A DNA stretch of 64,000 nt from Gavia stellata. Its lineage: Eukaryota > Chordata > Aves > Gaviiformes > Gaviidae. Positions 44,098-57,117 of this stretch are shown piece after piece (the first letter of the stretch is position 1; every line of letters begins with the position of its first letter). Where the stretch lies: the NCBI RefSeq assembly GCF_030936135.1, contig NC_082603.1:29327236-29391235 (forward strand), in the 5' to 3' direction. A program made the translations under genes and the position numbers. The notes beneath the pieces are model-generated. The model searched no databases and was not told the DNA's origin. It saw only the letters and a list, made by a program, of their open reading frames with translations.

Positions 44098-47000
44098 CTG
44101 TGAGAAAAAGTGAAAAAAAAAATAATCAATAGAGACAGATGATAATGGAGATGGTTTTTAAAATACTAACCATTTTTTTCAGAATTCACCTTAAGAAAAC
44201 AAGGTATCAGACAATTCTTAAGCTCGGTTGATTCCCACAATCTCAGAATACTGAGCATAAATACTTCTAAAATTTATCAAGCATCACTAAGAGTCAAAGG
44301 CATAAATGGATTCCTACCATAGCCCTGGTAAACACATCTGCAGATGATACAGATCTGAATAAACTCAGGACAAGGGAGTCAGATTCTCCCAATGCCACTA
44401 ACTGGTAATGTACAGAGGGGCCTTCCTGGGCTCCACGCGCCCCTGCGCGACAGGGCCAGGCTTACTCTACCAAGCACTACTGCACCCTGGCAAGAGCAGA
44501 GACCAGAAAGAGAAGCAAGATCGTGGTTGTATTCCTTCTGCTGACAAACTTCTGCACTTGTGAGCAAAATGCTCCACAATTTTGGTCCTGTTTTTCCTGT
44601 TCTTTGTCTGATTAGATGGAAAGCTTTTCAGGGTGATTAATACTTGTACAGCACATGTCACGACAGAGCACCCATCCTGACAAGGGCTGTTCAGCACTGC
44701 TGAATTTCAAATAATGTTGAGTGCCTCCTACAGAGTAATTTCAGTGTCCAGTCACCAGCTCCTAGCTGCAGTGATGAGTACAGATTCTCAAACACTGACC
44801 CTTTCTGATTAAAAAAAGAAAAAACTCAGTAAGGCTGGCGTTACGCCAAGGTGGGGATGGCACACAGCTATTCCTGCTGCCTCACGTTGACACCCTGCAC
44901 AACACAAGAACCAGCCTTCTCACAGACGAGCCTGAACCCTGCCTCAGCCAGCAGAAATGTGCTGAACTGTGAAGCATTTCTTTATCTTTCTAACCCCAGG
45001 GGCCTCAAAGGCCAACCAGCACTTACAATGGCTGTTGCTTCTGTTCTGCCAGGTTATTATATTGCCAACAGCAAGAGCTCAAGCACCACAGAGCGTTTAT
45101 TTTGCAATAAGCTGCATTCTGTTGTGCTTCATTTTGGGGATACTCTGCATTGCATCAGTTTTCTTTGATTCTGCCACAAACGAAGAGAAAGGTAAGTCAT
45201 CTTGACTGATTAGTCCGCCACTGCTGGTGGACCGAGTCACCTTGATGTGAGGGATAACAAGTAGGCATCTACCCCATTGTAACCCTTTTTAAAAATCATG
45301 GGACAAGGGGTGAAGTGGTGGTGGGGCTGTCTGCCTCGTTACTAAATAAGGACAGCTGTCCTGCATCAGAGGAGCATTCTGGCTGCCCCATTTGCTGTCT
45401 TTGATGATGATTAAAAACGTATATAAAAGGCACAAGAAATCAGAGAACTGAACTGGCGTCTGTCCATCCAACATTGGTTTAGCTTCTGCTGTGGCTGAAT
45501 CTATTTTGGCTTAGTTCACATTCAGGCCAATAACAGTTTCTTAATCTGATTAGGAAATTATTTCAATGATGTTAATGTCACTATACAAACTTAGACAAAC
45601 ATGCTGAAGGATAACCTTTACATGGATCATTACGAAGAAAGCTAGCAGTTTAAGCAGTCGATAGTCAATTAAAGAGATTCCTCCCACCTAACACACAAAG
45701 TAATTTCAGGTTATGCTATACACATTAGCACAGTTAATATAAGGAAAAACTGACTAATAAAACCAGATACATATTTCCAGCCTTTTTAAAAAGAGCATTT
45801 AGTATTTTGGGAGGCTACAGAAGAGGAGGACGGGGGCAGCACTTTCCAAAGGCATGGTTAGCTTTTGTTTTGCTCTGCACTGGGGTAGGTTTCTCCCGGG
45901 TGAGCTGGACGAGCGCGAGGACAGGGTGGGGGCAGAACTGGGGATTCTTCAGCAGAAGAGTTTCCTACTGATGGAGTCAGTTGCTATGGCAGTTCTGTGC
46001 ACCTGTGTGTTTTGAAGTGTCCCATAAGTAAAGGATACAGATTCTAGATGACAGGTTTGTATTTAAACAAACAGATTAATTTTGGGGGAGAAAAAACATT
46101 AGAAATCCAAATAGGAGTGGGAGTTCCAGTAAAAGTCTATTTGCTGTTACATTATTCTGGACAAATTTTCAACTACTAACAGTGTAATTACTCTTGCAAA
46201 ATACATGCGCACACATGCATTCACAACAGTTTTGAAAGTCGGCAAGCCAGGAACCGAGTTTATTCACATTTATATTTTCAAAAGCAAATTAAATTCTGAT
46301 GTGTAAAAAAAGAGCCCATAACTGATTTTGCAAACTAACCATGTCTGTGTTTGCTTTGCTAGTCCTACATGTAAAGAAATATTATTACAATAATAATAAT
46401 GACGGGAAATTAGAGGTTTTAGTTTGATATTTGCTCATTATTTGTTTATCATGAAAGTGACTCAAGGCTCCAGTCATGAATGGGACCCCTTTGTGCTTAC
46501 CATATGTAGCATTTCCACTTGAAGGCTCTAAACCTACAGGCCTTTGCAGACATGCTTTTTTTTTTTTCCCCCCATGTGAAACATGAAAAGATAATCTGAT
46601 TGCTCTTAACTCTTTGGAACAGTGACCATCTTTTTGTTTATATCACACAGGTCCCTATCACAAAGCTATACTTTATACTCATCTATGAGCAGGGTTTCTA
46701 TACCTTCTCTTCATTTAAAAAAAAAAAAAAGAACAAAACAAGCAACAGCAAAACCCCCAACTAATAAAACCTCATTATCTAAGTTTTAACCATAATTGGC
46801 AATTTGATCAAGGTCACACTTTAAACTACAACGATGTATACAGTGTGTACTGGAACTCCAGTACCCCTAGTTTAACAATATATTATGCTCCCTCCAATTA
46901 CTGCTTAAGAATTGAAGACAACATAGGATTTTATAAATTGGGGATGGTGGTGATTCTGGTAAGACTCTCTAGTCTTACAAGCTAAACAAATATTTACAGT

Positions 47001-50000
47001 ATGCCCATTGTAAGAGTCTCCACTGTTAAGCAAATTAAATTTTAACAGGATTTACTTGCCACTATGAATTCTTTGAAAGAAGACAACAGTATAGTTAAAT
47101 ATTAACACAGAAGCCCTGATTCCATATTATTCCATATTAAAAAGATTATATATGCTATAATATATAATGAAAAATGATAAATAAATGAGAAATTAGGATG
47201 AGTTTATTTTGCTGTTCATTCTAAAATTTTTATTGCAATCCCAGCTTCCTCTCAGTGGAACTGTTTTGCTTTTTCTATCCCATATCAATACATAATCCCA
47301 TTTCCCTACCTGGATAAAGAAGCCTGGTACATTTTAAAAATATATTTTACCCAACTCTACAGTTCTGATGTATAAACTTTTTTTTTTTTCATTGTTTAGC
47401 TGCCAAAAAAGATATTCTTCTACAAAAATCAATGTTTGCATTCTGAAAATGACTATATGGTACTTAGAGACCTGGAGACAGAATTGTGTTTATGAAAACA
47501 TTTTCTCTTTTCATTCTGCTGAGCTAATAAAAGCTGTTCTCTCTAAACAAACTTTATCTTCCTTACATCCTTAGATATTAACTTTACAGATACAGCAACA
47601 CGACAAGAAGGTAGTATTCAGCGCTAAGCAAGTAAAATATGGACCTAGAATATATTACGCTTCTTAATTGCGATACCATTATTAAAGTATTACCGCTGGA
47701 AGGACTTTTTATTGTAGAAATTAAAAGGAACACAGTACAAAGAAGCAGAGGAAAAAAGAGTAGAAAGAAAAGCTTTGACATGTACCTAGCTGATCCGCCA
47801 GATGTTTCCCCTTCTCCACGGGAACAATTCTTTCATCCTCCATGTCACATTTGTTTCCGACCAGGATCACTTGTGCATTGTCCCAGGAGTAAGTCTTGAT
47901 TTGTGTGGCCCTACAGCAGGTCAAAAAAGATTGTTACGTTCCATCAGCCGTGCCGAAATACAATCGTATATTAAGTATGAAAACAAGTACCATTAATGAC
48001 AGCATCAACATCTCAAGACTGTAATGTTGGTTAAAAGACAAATGACCAAGCTTACACCTTCAGCAAGAATGCAGACTATGTAATTTATAGCACCATTCTA
48101 TTTTACTACTCCTTAACTCTGTGTGACAATAAATCTTCTTGTTAAGGCTTTGCAAGTGTTTTAAAGATGATGAGATCCAGACAAAAAGCTGAACTGAATA
48201 ATTTCTGAAGTCGAGGGACAAAAAAGCATTCTTCTAAAGCTTATTCTCCTTCAGCTGTAATCTGTCAGAGGAACGACAATCAATTACACCTCTTAAGGAT
48301 ATTGTCCCTATAGAGAAAGCCATACAATAGATACACACTTCACACTAGATTTACAACTTCTTGTAAAACACATAACAACAATAATTCAAAGCAGACAAAA
48401 AAGATGCTCATTTGCTGCAGAGTTTTAGTAACACTGTAAGAAATTGTGTTTTGAGAGTCAAACAAATCGAAGCATCAAGTCACCTTTAACAGGAAAACTG
48501 GTTCATGGAGACTGAAAATTGCATAGAAACATGGAAACAGTTGCTAAAAAGAAACATAAAGTTAGCAAATTGGGAAGATACGGGATCAAGGTAAGACTCT
48601 GTGAGCTAATATTTGAACCCAGCAGGATTAAGTGATATCTAAGGCAGGAAACAGCAGATGCAATGACAGACTGCAATATCAGACAAATGCTAACTTCAGT
48701 GACAGATGGATCAAGTGCATGGGAGCTTAAGTACGAGCACTGGGATGAACATAAAGTCTCTAAAGCTCTCTGTGGCTCATGTGTCGAAACTGGAGTGGAG
48801 CTAGCTGTGGATCCCAGGAGTCTGACCTTACATTTGGCCTCTTTATAGTTTTTCAATGACAAAACAGAGATTTTTTTTTTTTTTTTTTTTTATATTTACC
48901 CTGAGGGGCCAGTCCTTTCCCACCATCCTTGGTGAGGTGTCACAGAGCCAGCAACAGAACAGCATTAGCTTGGTAGCATTCATTTTCATCCATTTTTTCA
49001 GACTGGCCCAACCTATCCTATCTCCACAAGCTAGCTCTATCTTTTAAGACTCCCTTCTTCCCAAAGATAATTAGGCTGCTCTGCCAGAAGCGATACACTC
49101 CCTCCTCCACTCCCTAACTCACTTTCCCGTGCTTTGTCCTTACTCGCCCCCCTTCCATACAGGACACCGAGTTTCAGACAAACCTGCCATTTTCCCAGGA
49201 AAGCCAGGATTCCCCTCAGATTTTTACTTCTGTTTAGTTTCCTTGAACTTCCTTAACAATAAAGCACTTGATTCCTTCTCTTTTGAATTAGCAGCAGCCT
49301 CCAGCTCCGATCTACTAATGATATTTTTTAATTAGTTTGAGTTGTTTACTTGCCTTTTCTATAGAAAGCAGACAGTCATGTTACTCCACATGTGTCTAGG
49401 AAAAAGGGGGTCATTTCACTGTGCAACTTGCCTTTAAGCAGCAGCCTGTTTGGATTGCACTGGAAAACATAAACCTAAACGAAGCCCACTGCACAAGCCC
49501 AGACCCATACTGCAACACGCAAAAATAATCAAGGACTTTGTGCAGTGAAACTTCTTACTCTTCTTAGCGTGCTCCCGGAAAGGCACTCACTCCAGTCCCA
49601 ATTTTGGCTACTCCACTTTCACCCTTCTGAGTGCCTCCATGTAGACAAGCCCCGTGAAAGCTAATGTGAGTCTGCGATGAGTTTATGCGGTACTCTGGCG
49701 TTTCTCAAGGCTCATCACAGAAAGGGATGACCTCAGAAATCAACCAAAGCCCAGGAAGATGAAATCTCCACAGTCTCCCTCTATAAGCAATACAGAGAAG
49801 GAAAGTCTTTCCAGGTTCAATTTAAAGCACCTATAACCAGGCTTCTCTTCTGACCCCAATTCCTCTCTCTGGATTCATTTCAGCCCCTGGGGGGTTATAT
49901 GGGGACACACTGCCAAATCTTAGCTATTTAAAGAGAATTACTTAGAAAATGAAAAAGAAGAAAAAAGCATGAAGGATCTCCCACAGAAACTCATCCTTCT

Positions 50001-53000
50001 CCTTGTTTTGTACAAGTTAGTGAAAATCCTCTCTTGCAAAACACTGCCATTTACACTTACCAGGAATAAAAACAAACAAACAAAAGTTATGAAGAAGAAC
50101 ACCTAAAAGAAATCCTGATCCCCATACAAAAAGAAAGGCAGCAAATTTCCAGAAGCTTTGGGAAAGGTAAATAAATAAATAAATAAAAGGCTTGTGCAAT
50201 TGAGATGTTTCAACAACCATCAGGGCAGTCCAATACACACACTGGGAAAAATATATTTCTGTGACACAATAACAATGCTGTGCCTTATTTGTGCTGAATT
50301 CCCCAAATTAACAGTAAAGCATGGGTTTTATGCGTCATGCTTAGAAGAAAAATAGGTTCACAGCTCATGGATATATCAACAGCCTAATTTGGAGATCAGC
50401 CTTAAAGATAAATAAAGCTGATGATTTGCAAACCCAGCTGTCATTTAAATCTAAGTTGACTTTAACCAATTATTTCTTCCCTTCTATGAAATTGTCTAGA
50501 TTGTCCAAAGCAGAGTTTCCATAATATTTTCTATTTATTTTACAGTATCAAATGCTGAGTATATTCTAGTTTCAACACAGTTTCAAATGAGGTATAAACC
50601 ACTGATTTATCTACACACGAAACTATCAAGCCAATGTCAAATAATAACTGTCAGAGGAACCTACTAAAAAAAAAATATCTAGAAACTGAGCTGAAAGCCA
50701 TGAAAGCTCATTTAACCCTTTCACTCACCCTACAGGAAAGACATCTTATTATTCAAACAAAATAATTATTTTCAAATATCAGGTAAAATCCATCTTTGCT
50801 TTTGCCCATTTATGCTTTTTCTTCTAAAATAACCTGACTCCACTCTTGCCACACTGCAGTAAGGAAAAATCACTCAGGCTTAATCTTTTAAGACTTCTCA
50901 TACAATCTGCTGTACCTTTCCCAGTGAAGGAACAAAAGAAGAGGTCATATCCTATATATTCCCAAATGCATTTACATTGTATATCTTACTCTTTCTCAGC
51001 TGCTTTAAGATAATTATCATTAATTACGGTGATTCATGTGAATGAAGGAAAGACTGTACCTCACATTCATATACTACCCCAAGAGCTTGTCTAAATACCT
51101 GATACACAGCCATGATCCTCCTCATTCAGCAGAAAGAGTGCCTTTACTTGGTTTAGGAGAAGTATTTCTGGAGTGGCACAAAGCAAACCAGAATCCTCTT
51201 TAGGACATCCACCCATAAGAATGGTGCAGTAAGAAGATCACCCAAGGAAGAAATCATATGGCAGACTGGAAGAGATATTCTCATTTCCCTTGTGGGCAGG
51301 TGAGGCCAGGTCAGGAGGCTGTTAGAACAGTCATATGCCAATGAGCCAGAGATGAGAGGTAAATTGCACCATACATACATGGGAGGCAGTTTTAGAGGAG
51401 ATGTTGGAGCTTGATGAAAAGGCTTGGAGAATAATAAGGCTAGTGAGCACAACCTGCTGTGGCAATTTCCCAGCTAGAGGGAGGATGTAAGCTCTAAGAT
51501 GCTGGAGAGGTCTAGAAAGGAAAAGACCTCTCTGATGGAGAGCTGACTTTGCACAAGGCTACCTTCCCATAATTTCAGTGTAATTATGAAGATGAATTTT
51601 GAGATCTATGCACACCCCTATGAGCTCAACAGAAGGTAAGAGTTTGCCATGGGCAAGAGCTTACTTGGAGTGCTAGGTCTCTGGTTCAGCTGTTCATGCT
51701 TTTGGCTTGTTTTCTGTAGGGAACTCTGCAGGAAGAGACGGTACAAGAGAAAGCAGTGAGATGGGCTGAGACTCATGTTGACAGCTTGCTTACACAGCAT
51801 CTTAAAAAACCTGAACCACTAAACAGCAATAGGCAGGGCACCAGCAAGAAGGAACAAGCTTTAGACTAGACAATGTCCTACTATAAAACACATAGATGAC
51901 TACTGTACATAACTTGACCCATTCCAAGGTTTTGTGAATGGGTACAATTTTAGGATCCAGGAATTATGTTCAGGTGGGAAATTCTTACCAGCCAATGAGA
52001 ATGGACTGGGATGGAAAGCAGCCAAAAGTTAGTGGAAGAGGCATCACTCCATATTTTATCTACCGATGATTTTCCTGAGGTATCCTCCTAAGCTTGATTG
52101 CATTTGCTTTATGAACCCAGTCCCATGATCACATGGCAGATGGCTTACTTATCTTTTTATGCCAGAGAAACACTCAAATTCCATCCACAAACACTATTTT
52201 GGAAATAACTGGGAAGGTTAACAGGTTCCTTACTGGATTTAATTCACATTAACTGACTACTGCTGATTTATTCTCAATGTCTAAAAGGTCAGCCGATCTG
52301 CTGCATCACACTGCATTTATGACAAAACATTCAACTTAACAGTATTCTTTATTTACTGTAGCTGGACACTGAAGAACGCATAACTAGATACTTAAAAGAG
52401 AGAAAGGATGTGTAGGATTAATTGCTGTAATTTCTGGAAATTTGCAGGATGTAAGAAGAGCTGGGATGAGCTTTGCTGTTAGCTTTTGCGTATATTCCAG
52501 GTGGATGCCCCATTTAATTTCAGCAAGGGTTGAAGTATGGTCTTAGAACTAGCGTGGTTTGTGGTAGTCTCACCTAAACCTCTGCAAACACAGGCAACTC
52601 ACGTATCGGGCCATACACCTTCTTTGCAAGGTAAAAAACAGCTTGCAACTTTGCCACTTCCTAGGAATCTAGGAGCAACACTACTGAGGGTAACAGCTTC
52701 ATTAGGGGAAAAGAGGTGGTTCAGGCACTTGTCCTCTCGTCAGACCATCTCATGTCCCAAACCTTCTGGCTCCAGCTTTCTCACTCGTATGGAGGTCCTC
52801 CCTCTTGGGCACAGCAGGCAGAGCAGGAAGGCTGTACTATCCACACGTGATGGACAAGACAAGGCAGGGCTGAGCATCAGGGGCATGCCACTGACTTTGC
52901 AGCCTGTGCAGCTTCCCAATTGCTGCCACTCCATGCTCTCCGCAGCACCCAACAGAAGCGCTGCAGGACTGCTAGTGCTCTGTTTTTATCATTAGGCTTG

Positions 53001-56000
53001 CGGCTATCTCGCACTTGACCTGAAGAAGGGACTAGGCTCATGGAGATAAAGGCTCTAAGCTAAAGGAGCTCAAGCAGTAGACACCTTAATTTTCCAGGGA
53101 GAGTACAGCTCCTGACTGAACACCAGATCCAGTGTAATGTTTCTTTGAAGCATGGTGAAAAAACCAAAAAAATCCTACCGACTTACTATGCTAGCAAATG
53201 GCAGAGGCTGATACAGCAGCATCAACACCATACAAAGGCTTTTGTTTCCATTTCTTGTCCCTTCGGAAGTTTAGAAAGCAATTTTGCAGACTGGGAAAGG
53301 AAAACACCTCTTAGGTGCATCGCCGCTAGAGGACTCTGCTGGCACGGCGATGCTGGCTTTGCTACAGTCCTCCTCTCCTCTCCTGTGGACAAGCTTCAGA
53401 AAGGATGGAAACGGGCTACCACAGGCCGATTTTATCTGCCCCACGACATCACGTGGGCTCAGAATCTTAAAAGTGATGGTTGAAAAGATTCCTGACATAT
53501 AAAGTAAAAACCAGCAGTGATGGTTCACCTCTGTCCTTTGACTGACAAGGTGCTCTTAGCAAAGATACTCATGCAGCTCCTATGGCACAGGGAAACATGA
53601 AGTCAAATACACAAAGCCAACCTTTCCCAATTCTTACACTCTTGCACCATTGCCTTTGATGGAACAGATGTTAGACCATTTCCAATACAAAGCCCCAGGT
53701 TAAACTTCACCTGTGCAAACTTTAAAATAGTATCTCATAGTGGTGGCTCATAGACTGAGGTTTGGTATTTTTTGGGTAAGTTAAGACTGGTAAGTAAAAC
53801 ATTAGAGAGGAACCAACAGACAGACAGATGAACTGGTCATATATACCTTGTTTCAAGAGGGAAGCAAGCTGAAAATGTTTATAGTTTAGTGAAAGATACT
53901 GCCCTAGCTGACATGCCTGCACCCCTATGGAAAAAATCCCTGTGCAGACACTTAGAGAAACAGCTTCATCTGAGCTTGGTGGAGGGTGTGCCACGTGGAG
54001 GAACCTGGTTTTGGCAAAGCCTTCAGGTTTCTGTGTCTAGCCAGGAAAAAAATTATCATTAGCTGCTGAAGGACACCTCAGGGAAGGTGCTGCAGTTCAC
54101 CTTCTGCAGCATGGTGTCATGATACTGGAGATGGGGTGAAAGTGGAGACTGAGACTGGCAAGACAACACCAAGTTGGGAGGGAGTGTTGATCTGCTTGAG
54201 GGTAGGAAGGCTCTGCAGAGGGATCTGGACAGGCTGGATCGATGGGCTGAGACCAACCGGATGAAGTTCAATAAGGCCAAGTGCCGGGTTCTACACTTTG
54301 GCCACAACAACCCCAGGCAACGCTACAGGCTTGGGGATGAGTGGCTGGAAAGCTCCCCCGCAGAAAAGGACCTGGGGGTGTTGATCGACACCCGGCTGAA
54401 TATGAGCCAGCAGTGTGCCCAGGTGGCCAAGAAGGCCAACGGCATCCTGGCCTGTATCAGAAATGGTGTGGCCAGCAGGAGCAGGGAGGTGATCATGCCT
54501 CTGTACTCGGCGCTGGTGAGGCCGCACCTTGAATACTGTGTTCAGTTCTGGGCCCCTCACTACAAGAAAGACATGGAGGTGCTGGAGCGTGTCCAGAGAA
54601 GGGCGACGAAGCTGGTGAGGGGTCTGGAACACAAGTCTTATGAGGAGCGGCTGAGGGAGCTGGGGTTGTTTAGCCTGGAGAAGAGGAGGCTGAGGGGAAA
54701 TCTCATCACTCTCTACAACTACCTGAAAGGGGGTTGCAGAGAGGTGGGTGTTGGTCTCTTCTCCCAAGTGACTAGTGACAGGACTAGAGGAAATGGCCTC
54801 AAGTTGCGCCAGGGGAGGTTCAGGCTAGATATTAGGAAAAAGTTCTTTACTGAGAGAGTAGTGAAACATTGGAATAGGCTGCCCAGGGAGGTGGTAGAGT
54901 CACCCTCCCTGGAGGTATTCAAGGAGCGTGTGGATGTGGCATTGTGGGATGTAGCTTGATGGACATGGTGCTGTGTGGTGTTGGGTGGGTTGGTTTTTGG
55001 TGTGTTGTGCCTTGTTGTGTGGTGGTTGGCTTGCGTGGGTTGGTTTTTGGTTTTTTTTGTTTTTTTTTTCTTCAGGTTGGACTTGATGATCTTACAGGTC
55101 TTTTCCAACCGTAGTGATTCTGTGATTCTGTGATACATCTTTAGATGTGATAATCATGACCAACTGCTGCAATGGACAACGAGAACAAATAATGAGCAGC
55201 CTTGGAAGAAGGCCAAATTATTAGAAACAACAAACCACGTTGTTGCGGCTTTTGAGTTACGACCTAGATTAGGGGATATAGAATAGGTGTTTAACAAAAT
55301 GCCAGACTGAGCTGGATGCTAAGAGCCAGTGCCATAGTCAGCATATGTTCCAGGAGAAGGAGGCTCTTCTGATCTGTTAGGTAAGAAAATTTTTAAGTCA
55401 CCTTACGTGCTGCTGTTTTATGCTCCTGGGAGGTCACTGAGATCACTGCAAATCAATCTATCAGACTTCGGAGATTACATCAACCACTACATTGCCTTTC
55501 TTTGCATGCTGACCATACCTATCTGCAGTATACAGCAACAGGGTAACAAGCAGAAAAGACATTTGAGGGGAGCCACTGAGGTACTACTACTCCTGAGGAC
55601 AGACACAGCCTTTCCCCTGCCTCCCCATGCCTCGTATTTCCTTTGAGAGGATGCCGTGTCAGAACGTGAGTTTCAGCAATAGGGTCTATCCTTCTGCTTA
55701 CCTGTGCTGTGCCTGCAGCTGCTACCTCACAGCAGCGGCTCAGATGTTCTCACCCCAGGCACTGTGCTGGGTGCCTGCTGAGAAAACACCTCCCGTCAGC
55801 TACCTCTGAGGGGGCTGCAGGAACTGCCCATGGCCACAGAAACGACATGTGCTCTGGCTCTTCTGGGAAGACCTCTGGTCTTCCTGCTCTGTACATGTAC
55901 TTGTCTGGAAGGCAGGAGAGCAGGAAGAAGGTCTGGGCCACAGCTCTGCTTGCAAAATCAGATCCCAGTGTGGGGTGAGATGGGACATTTCTTCCCGAGG

Positions 56001-57117
56001 AAGAAGACGGGTGGTATGAGCTACAAGGGGACCCTCCAGGTGGGGAAGGGGATGCCAAAATGCGGGGGAGATGAGCCTGGGTACCAATGCAGCTTTGATA
56101 CTGCCATGGCGTTTTTAAAGTGACTGACCTGGTGCTTTCTTTTTTCACTATAAGCCAAAAATATTTCCTGCCTTTTTGTCATCAGAAAGTCCAGAAATAA
56201 TTTTCTGGTGTTTCCGCATTTGCACTGAATTCAGTGGAGCCAGAGGAGTTTATAACAGCTGAGAATCCGTTTCATACCTAGTTTTAGGGCTAAGTCCCCA
56301 CCCTTCCCATTTAATAGGTAACTTCTTCTCCCCATCCCACCATGCCACACTGAGCACTGCCTTACAGAGTTGTTCAGATGCTTTCTGTAGTCAGTGGTAA
56401 GAGACAGGCCCCTTCCAAGGGGTATGCTTGCTTTCAGTCCTACACCTTGCTCTTCCTCCTCTTACTATAACTACAACTAATTTAAACTTCACAACTTTTA
56501 AATGGGTAAAGTCAGATTTTTAATTATCTCAAGTTAGGCAAGGTGAATACTGTTCCATGTGTGTACACTTGTAGGTTCCAAAAAAAAAAAACCCCCAAAC
56601 ACTTTTTAAGGCAGTTTGAAAATATTTAGCCTTATTAGATTTTAAATGAGATTTGACTCGAACAACCACTGTTAAACTGGATTGTTTTAGCAGCATAGCC
56701 AGAAACCTCATAAGCCCAAATAATGCATTAAAGGATTAATTTCTTTACAATAAATTAGAACTTTTAAAAGCAACAACTACTATATTTGAAATTTAACTTT
56801 TTCATTAAAGTGAAGCTGTGGAACTTTTTCTAAGGAGAGTTTAAAAAACAAATTATTTATCCCAGAGTTTAGACGAAGAGGAAAGAATATGTTGACGCAA
56901 AGCACTGTGGGGGGTGGGGTGTCTAATGTTCTGAAAAAACAATTGTGAGGAGAGAATTGGCCAAAAAACAAACAGCCAACAACAACAACATTTCATACCA
57001 GTCCTGCACTGCATTGAAGGAGTCTTCACTGGTGATATCATACATGAGGATGAAGCCCATGGCTCCTCGGTAGTAGGCTGTAGTGATGGTCCTGTATCTT
57101 TCTTGTCCAGCTGTATC
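43910..57117 (-). CDS. RAB3B: RAB3B GTPase, C-terminal three coding exons; first coding exon beyond right edge
   Basis: Small Rab GTPase of secretory vesicles that controls regulated exocytosis. Three exons (56999-57117, 47786-47910, 43910-44097) join in frame to 143 codons plus TAG. They start at the switch II motif [10 protein letters not shown] (G3), include NKCD (G4) and ASAK (G5), and end in a divergent tail with the double-cysteine CSC geranylgeranylation motif. Rab3 proteins are about 219 residues, and Asp of DTAGQ falls at residue 77, so about 76 N-terminal residues (P-loop, switch I) lie past 64000; no such exon was found in 57118-64000. RAB3B is chosen over RAB3A/C/D because of the NCSC end and its place next to NRDC. 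Introns of 3.7 and 9.1 kb, the larger holding a CR1. Confidence 0.94.
44098..47785 (-). other. RAB3B: RAB3B last intron
   Basis: About 3.7 kb. Contains an unexplained plus-strand open segment with good splice sites at 45000-45191 (see findings); otherwise AT-rich with no known repeats. Confidence 0.7.
47786..47910 (-). CDS. RAB3B: RAB3B exon, NKCD motif
   Basis: Acceptor GCTGTAG, donor GTACAT. Encodes [20 protein letters not shown] then [24 protein letters not shown] is the guanine-specificity motif. Confidence 0.97.
48868..48891. repeat. Poly(T) tract
   Basis: An unbroken run of about 22 T in a RAB3B intron; read on the gene strand it is poly(A). No associated retroposon body was recognised. 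Confidence 0.7.
54160..55134 (+). mobile_element. CR1 LINE, 5'-truncated, reverse-transcriptase tail still open
   Basis: Antisense to RAB3B within its 9.1-kb intron. From 54174 to 54959 an uninterrupted plus-strand frame of 261 codons encodes the C-terminal part of CR1 ORF2, with typical blocks [40 protein letters not shown] and [21 protein letters not shown] 3' UTR follows, then TTTTCCAACC and the diagnostic CR1 end of repeated ATTCTGTG units (55117-55134). The 5' half of ORF2 is missing, as usual for CR1, so it cannot move by itself. The 5' edge is approximate. Confidence 0.93.
54985..55051. repeat. 17-bp direct repeat in CR1 3' UTR
   Basis: GTGGGTTGGTTTTTGGT occurs at 54985-55001 and 55035-55051 inside the G/T-rich 3' UTR of the CR1 copy. 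Confidence 0.85.
56999..57117 (-). CDS. RAB3B: RAB3B exon, switch II
   Basis: Acceptor CTGTTCCAG, donor GTATGA. Phase 0 start. Encodes [20 protein letters not shown] then [19 protein letters not shown]. Confidence 0.97.

Larger units (their letters stand above)
47911..56998 (-). other. RAB3B: RAB3B intron with CR1 insertion
   Basis: About 9.1 kb. Besides the CR1 at 54160-55134, G+C-richer patches at about 52540-53000 and 55600-56120 contain overlapping chance ORFs on both strands; I recognise no protein in them. Confidence 0.7.

Noticed and set aside
52537-52995. 152-codon plus-strand frame in a RAB3B intron
   Set aside because: Low-information composition, overlapping open frames on both strands, no recognised motif.
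54291-54767. 158-codon minus-strand frame
   Set aside because: Shadow of the CR1 reverse-transcriptase frame on the other strand.
55750-56148. Overlapping long frames on both strands in a RAB3B intron
   Set aside because: G+C-richer patch where stops are rare; no domain or splice structure was found that would favour either strand.
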